Source of the DNA: Mycolicibacterium mageritense
Lineage (GTDB): Bacteria > Actinomycetota > Actinomycetes > Mycobacteriales > Mycobacteriaceae
Direction of reading: 5' to 3'
Length of the DNA stretch: 64,000 bases
Assembly: GCF_010727475.1 (NCBI RefSeq)
Contig: NZ_AP022567.1
Coordinates: 558,001 to 622,000, forward strand
Position numbers and translations under genes: made by a program. The notes below the pieces were generated by a model, which worked only from the letters and a program-made list of their open reading frames with translations, had not been told where the DNA came from and searched no databases. Positions 62,029 to 64,000 of the stretch are shown here, piece after piece (positions within the stretch are counted from its first letter, which is position 1; each line of letters begins with the position of its first letter).

Positions 62029-62086
62029 CGAGCAGACGCGTAGGTACCCGAAAACGCGCATTTCCGGGTACCTAGCTGTCTGCTCG
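62029..62086. repeat. Dispersed intergenic palindrome, copy 2
   Basis: Arms 62029-62050 and 62065-62086 pair at 19 of 22 positions and match those of the copy at 34646-34703. The loops of both copies contain ACGCG. It lies between the convergent GPP34 and metB genes, where it could end transcription from both sides. Confidence 0.7.
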
Positions 62087-62089
62087 GCG

Positions 62090-63247
62090 TCAGGACTTGA
62101 GGGCCTGCTCCAGGTCGGCCAGCAGGTCGGCCGCGTGCTCGATACCGACCGACAGGCGCACCAGGTCGTCCGGCACCTCGAGCTGCGAGCCCGCCGTCGA
62201 CGCATGCGTCATCGCACCGGGGTACTCGATCAGCGACTCGACGCCGCCCAGCGACTCGGCGAGGATGAAAACCTCGGTACGAGCGCACAATTCGCGCGCA
62301 GCCTGCGGGCCACCCCGCAGCCGCACCGACACCATGCCACCGAACGCGCTCATCTGCCGCGCCGCCACGTCGTGATTGGGATGGTCGGGCAGGCCCGGGT
62401 ACAGCACGGTCTCCACCGCGGGATGGCCGTCGAGGAACTCGGCGACCAGCATCGCGTTCTCACTGTGCTGCCGCATCCGCAGCACCAGGGTCTTGAGCCC
62501 GCGCATGGTGAGGTAGGCATCGAACGGCCCGGGCACGCCACCTGCGCCGTTCTGCAGGAATGCGAAGGCCGTGTCGAGTTCCTCACTGTTGGTCAGCAGC
62601 GCCCCACCCACGACGTCGGAGTGCCCGCCGATGTACTTGGTGGTCGAATGCAAGACGATGTCCGCACCGAGCAGCAACGGCTGCTGCAGGGCCGGCGACG
62701 CAAAGGTGTTGTCCACCAACACCTTCACGCCTGATGTGGAGGCGATCTGCACGATCGCCGAGATGTCGGCGATCGACAGCAGCGGGTTGGTGGGCGTCTC
62801 CACCCAGATGAGCTTGGTCTGCGGCGTGATCGCCGAGCGCACCGCGTCGAGGTCGGTCAGCGGCGCTGGCGTGTGGGTGATGCCCCATTGCGTGAACACC
62901 TTGTCGATGAGGCGGAACGTGCCGCCGTAGGCGTCGTCGGGAATCACGACGTGATCGCCCGGACGCAGCACCGCACGCAACGCACAGTCGGTGGCTGCCA
63001 TGCCGGAGCTGAACGCCCGCCCGTAGGTCGCCTCCTCCACCGCGGCGAGCGACGCTTCCAGCGCGGCACGGGTCGGATTACCGGTGCGGGCGTATTCGAA
63101 CCCGCCGCGCAGCCCACCGACACCGTCCTGGGCGAAGGTCGAGCTCGCGTAGATGGGGGTGTTGACGGCACCTGTGCCCGGATCGGGACGGTAACCGGCA
63201 TGGATGGCTTTTGTGGCCAGGCCTTGCCACTTGCGGTGTTCACTCAT
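62090..63247 (-). CDS. metB: Cystathionine gamma-synthase
   Basis: A 385-aa PLP enzyme of the Cys/Met metabolism family. GFEYARTGNPTRAALE, SSGMAATDCALRAVLRPGDHVV and the PLP Lys204 in VLHSTTKYIGGHSDVVGG identify it. SLGGVESLIEYPGAMTHAS is near the C-terminus. It joins O-succinyl-homoserine and cysteine to give cystathionine in methionine synthesis; some members act as gamma-lyases. The start at 63247 gives the usual N-terminus WQGLATKAIHAGY. Confidence 0.93.
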   Translation of the reverse strand: MSEHRKWQGLATKAIHAGYRPDPGTGAVNTPIYASSTFAQDGVGGLRGGFEYARTGNPTRAALEASLAAVEEATYGRAFSSGMAATDCALRAVLRPGDHVVIPDDAYGGTFRLIDKVFTQWGITHTPAPLTDLDAVRSAITPQTKLIWVETPTNPLLSIADISAIVQIASTSGVKVLVDNTFASPALQQPLLLGADIVLHSTTKYIGGHSDVVGGALLTNSEELDTAFAFLQNGAGGVPGPFDAYLTMRGLKTLVLRMRQHSENAMLVAEFLDGHPAVETVLYPGLPDHPNHDVAARQMSAFGGMVSVRLRGGPQAARELCARTEVFILAESLGGVESLIEYPGAMTHASTAGSQLEVPDDLVRLSVGIEHAADLLADLEQALKS

Positions 63248-63320
63248 AACGCCCTGAGCCTATCGGGATCGACTCTGGCTCGGGGGCGGGGACAGCCTCA
63301 GCCCGTCCGGCGGTACTGCC

Positions 63321-63749
63321 TCAGCTGCGCAATTTTCGCCCGTACCGGTCGGGAATCGAGCGGGAGAACATCATGATGGCGTCCACCAGGGCCCAGATGC
63401 CGACGGCGAACAACAAAAAGAAACCGACGATCAGAATTGACGTCAGAATGCCGAGCACTCCCAGTGTCAGCTGGATCGCTCCGATGGTGGTGGAGCCGAT
63501 GTAGAAACGCCCGATGCCGAAACCACCGAGGAACAACTGCAGTAGCCCGGCCACGACAGCCGACTTGTCGGAGAGCGGCTGGCCGGTGGCAGGGTCACGA
63601 CCGAAGGGCGCCTGCGGATCAACCGCATGGGCGCCGTAGGGCTGCGGCTGGCCCGGATATCCGGAGGGTGGCGGCGGATAGCCACCGTAGGAAGGAAAGC
63701 CTTGTGGGGGTACCCCGGGCACATCTCCAGGTTGATTCGGCATCGACAT
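63321..63749 (-). CDS. TM2 domain-containing membrane protein with Pro/Gly-rich N-terminus
   Basis: A 142-aa protein. The first 60 residues are Pro, Gly, Tyr and Gln-rich (FPSYGGYPPPPSGYPGQPQPYG), then DKSAVVAGLLQLFLGGFGIGRFYIG, the TM2 domain start, and a second membrane helix pair (LGVLGILTSILIVGFFLLFAVGIWALVDAI). TM2 proteins have two helices joined by a short loop with a DRY-like motif. ATG 63749 has GGGGG 5 bases upstream; ATG 63743 is also possible. Function unknown. Confidence 0.85.
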   Translation of the reverse strand: MSMPNQPGDVPGVPPQGFPSYGGYPPPPSGYPGQPQPYGAHAVDPQAPFGRDPATGQPLSDKSAVVAGLLQLFLGGFGIGRFYIGSTTIGAIQLTLGVLGILTSILIVGFFLLFAVGIWALVDAIMMFSRSIPDRYGRKLRS

Positions 63750-63831
63750 CGTGACCCCCAACTTCCTTGAACCGCACCGATTTCGACTGGAATCGGTGTC
63801 GGAACAGTAGCGTAGACCGAAACCGAACACG

Positions 63832-63865
63832 TACTGGGCCTGACGCGAAAACGTCAGGCCCAGTA
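63832..63865 (-). terminator. Perfect 14-bp stem terminator
   Basis: TACTGGGCCTGACG (63832-63845) and CGTCAGGCCCAGTA (63852-63865) pair perfectly around a 6-base CGAAAA loop. It sits 16 bases after the stop of the gene that enters from the right edge and probably ends its transcript. Confidence 0.8.
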
Positions 63866-63881
63866 ATTGCGTGGCGCGGTT

Positions 63882-64000
63882 TTACGGTGTCAACGGCGCG
63901 ACCTGGCCGCCGGTCAGGCGACGGTAGGTGTACACGAGGAACAGCATCGCGACAGGGATCGCCACGATGACGCCGATGCCGCAGGCGAGCTCGCCGACCA
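63882..64000 (-). CDS. C-terminal end of an integral membrane protein (truncated by window)
   Basis: The minus-strand frame enters from the window edge and ends in TAA (complement of 63882-63884). The visible 38 residues form one membrane helix (ACGIGVIVAIPVAMLFLVY) followed by TYRRLTGGQVAPLTP. This tail is typical of polytopic mycobacterial membrane proteins that follow a Pro-rich N-terminus, but too little is visible to name a family. Confidence 0.65.
   Translation of the reverse strand, partial: VGELACGIGVIVAIPVAMLFLVYTYRRLTGGQVAPLTP

Overview
The window is high-GC mycobacterial DNA, most likely chromosome of a fast-growing Mycolicibacterium of the M. smegmatis type. This rests on the gene content: mycothiol S-conjugate amidase (mca), the acyl-ACP desaturase desA2, a PIN-PhoH2 protein with its small upstream partner, the short-chain Z-prenyl diphosphate synthase, and a DevR/DevS (DosR/DosS) island. 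From about 12.6 kb to 63.7 kb the conserved genes follow, in reverse, the order I recall for M. tuberculosis Rv1112 down to about Rv1078: ychF, DUF6542, ispH, lipid-droplet protein, xseA-xseB, 3-beta-HSD, AI-2E transporter, DUF4245, glpX, fumC, deacetylase, phoH2, desA2, glyA, coaA, Z-FPP synthase, hemolysin III, thioredoxin/DUF255 protein, mca, DUF4307, greA, metB. Species identity cannot be proved from sequence reading alone.

Region 1 (1-12.6 kb) is accessory. It holds a DUF4331 protein coupled to an unusual Rieske-TPP enzyme fusion, then a decayed stretch with a cytochrome P450 relic and the C-terminal third of an NCS1 permease. A class III nucleotidyl cyclase, an NlpC/P60-like hydrolase, an ECF sigma factor, a small GIY-YIG nuclease and a methyltransferase follow. 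A translationally coupled MHS transporter/M20 amidohydrolase pair, a glyoxalase-fold protein, a P-loop kinase and an NTF2-fold protein complete the region.

Region 2 (12.6-19.2 kb) is the conserved block ychF - DUF6542 - ispH - lipid-droplet protein - xseA - xseB - 3-beta-hydroxysteroid dehydrogenase. The last gene has a KstR-type box directly before its start. Region 3 (19.2-29.5 kb) is an insertion of accessory genes: a 2H phosphoesterase, a DUF1876 protein, and an operon of two paralogous arylsulfatases, a HAD phosphatase and a formylglycine-generating enzyme that can activate the sulfatases. It also carries a TetR/P450 divergon with a palindromic operator, and a second KstR-type box before a frameshifted epimerase gene and an SDR.

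Region 4 (29.5-34.6 kb) holds an AI-2E-family transporter, a dienelactone hydrolase, a DUF4245 protein, glpX and fumC. Region 5 (34.6-41.1 kb) is a DevR regulon island: fdxA, two Acg-type nitroreductases, devS, a PPOX-fold protein, a universal stress protein and devR, with six DevR-type boxes.

Region 6 (41.1-49.6 kb) holds a polysaccharide deacetylase, phoAT-phoH2, desA2, two adjacent serine hydroxymethyltransferases, a DUF885 protein and coaA. Region 7 (49.6-56.9 kb) holds a flavoprotein monooxygenase, two tandem 4-TM paralogues, a large membrane protein, Z-FPP synthase, hemolysin III, an internally duplicated anchored protein and a ketosteroid isomerase. Region 8 (56.9-64 kb) holds the overlapping mca - small membrane protein - DUF255 operon, DUF4307, greA behind a long structured leader, a GPP34 protein, metB, a TM2 protein and the end of one more membrane protein.

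No tRNA, rRNA, CRISPR array or intact insertion sequence was seen. Regulatory features stand out: DevR boxes, KstR boxes, a TetR operator, a two-copy intergenic palindrome family, several hairpin terminators, and mutually exclusive helices before greA.
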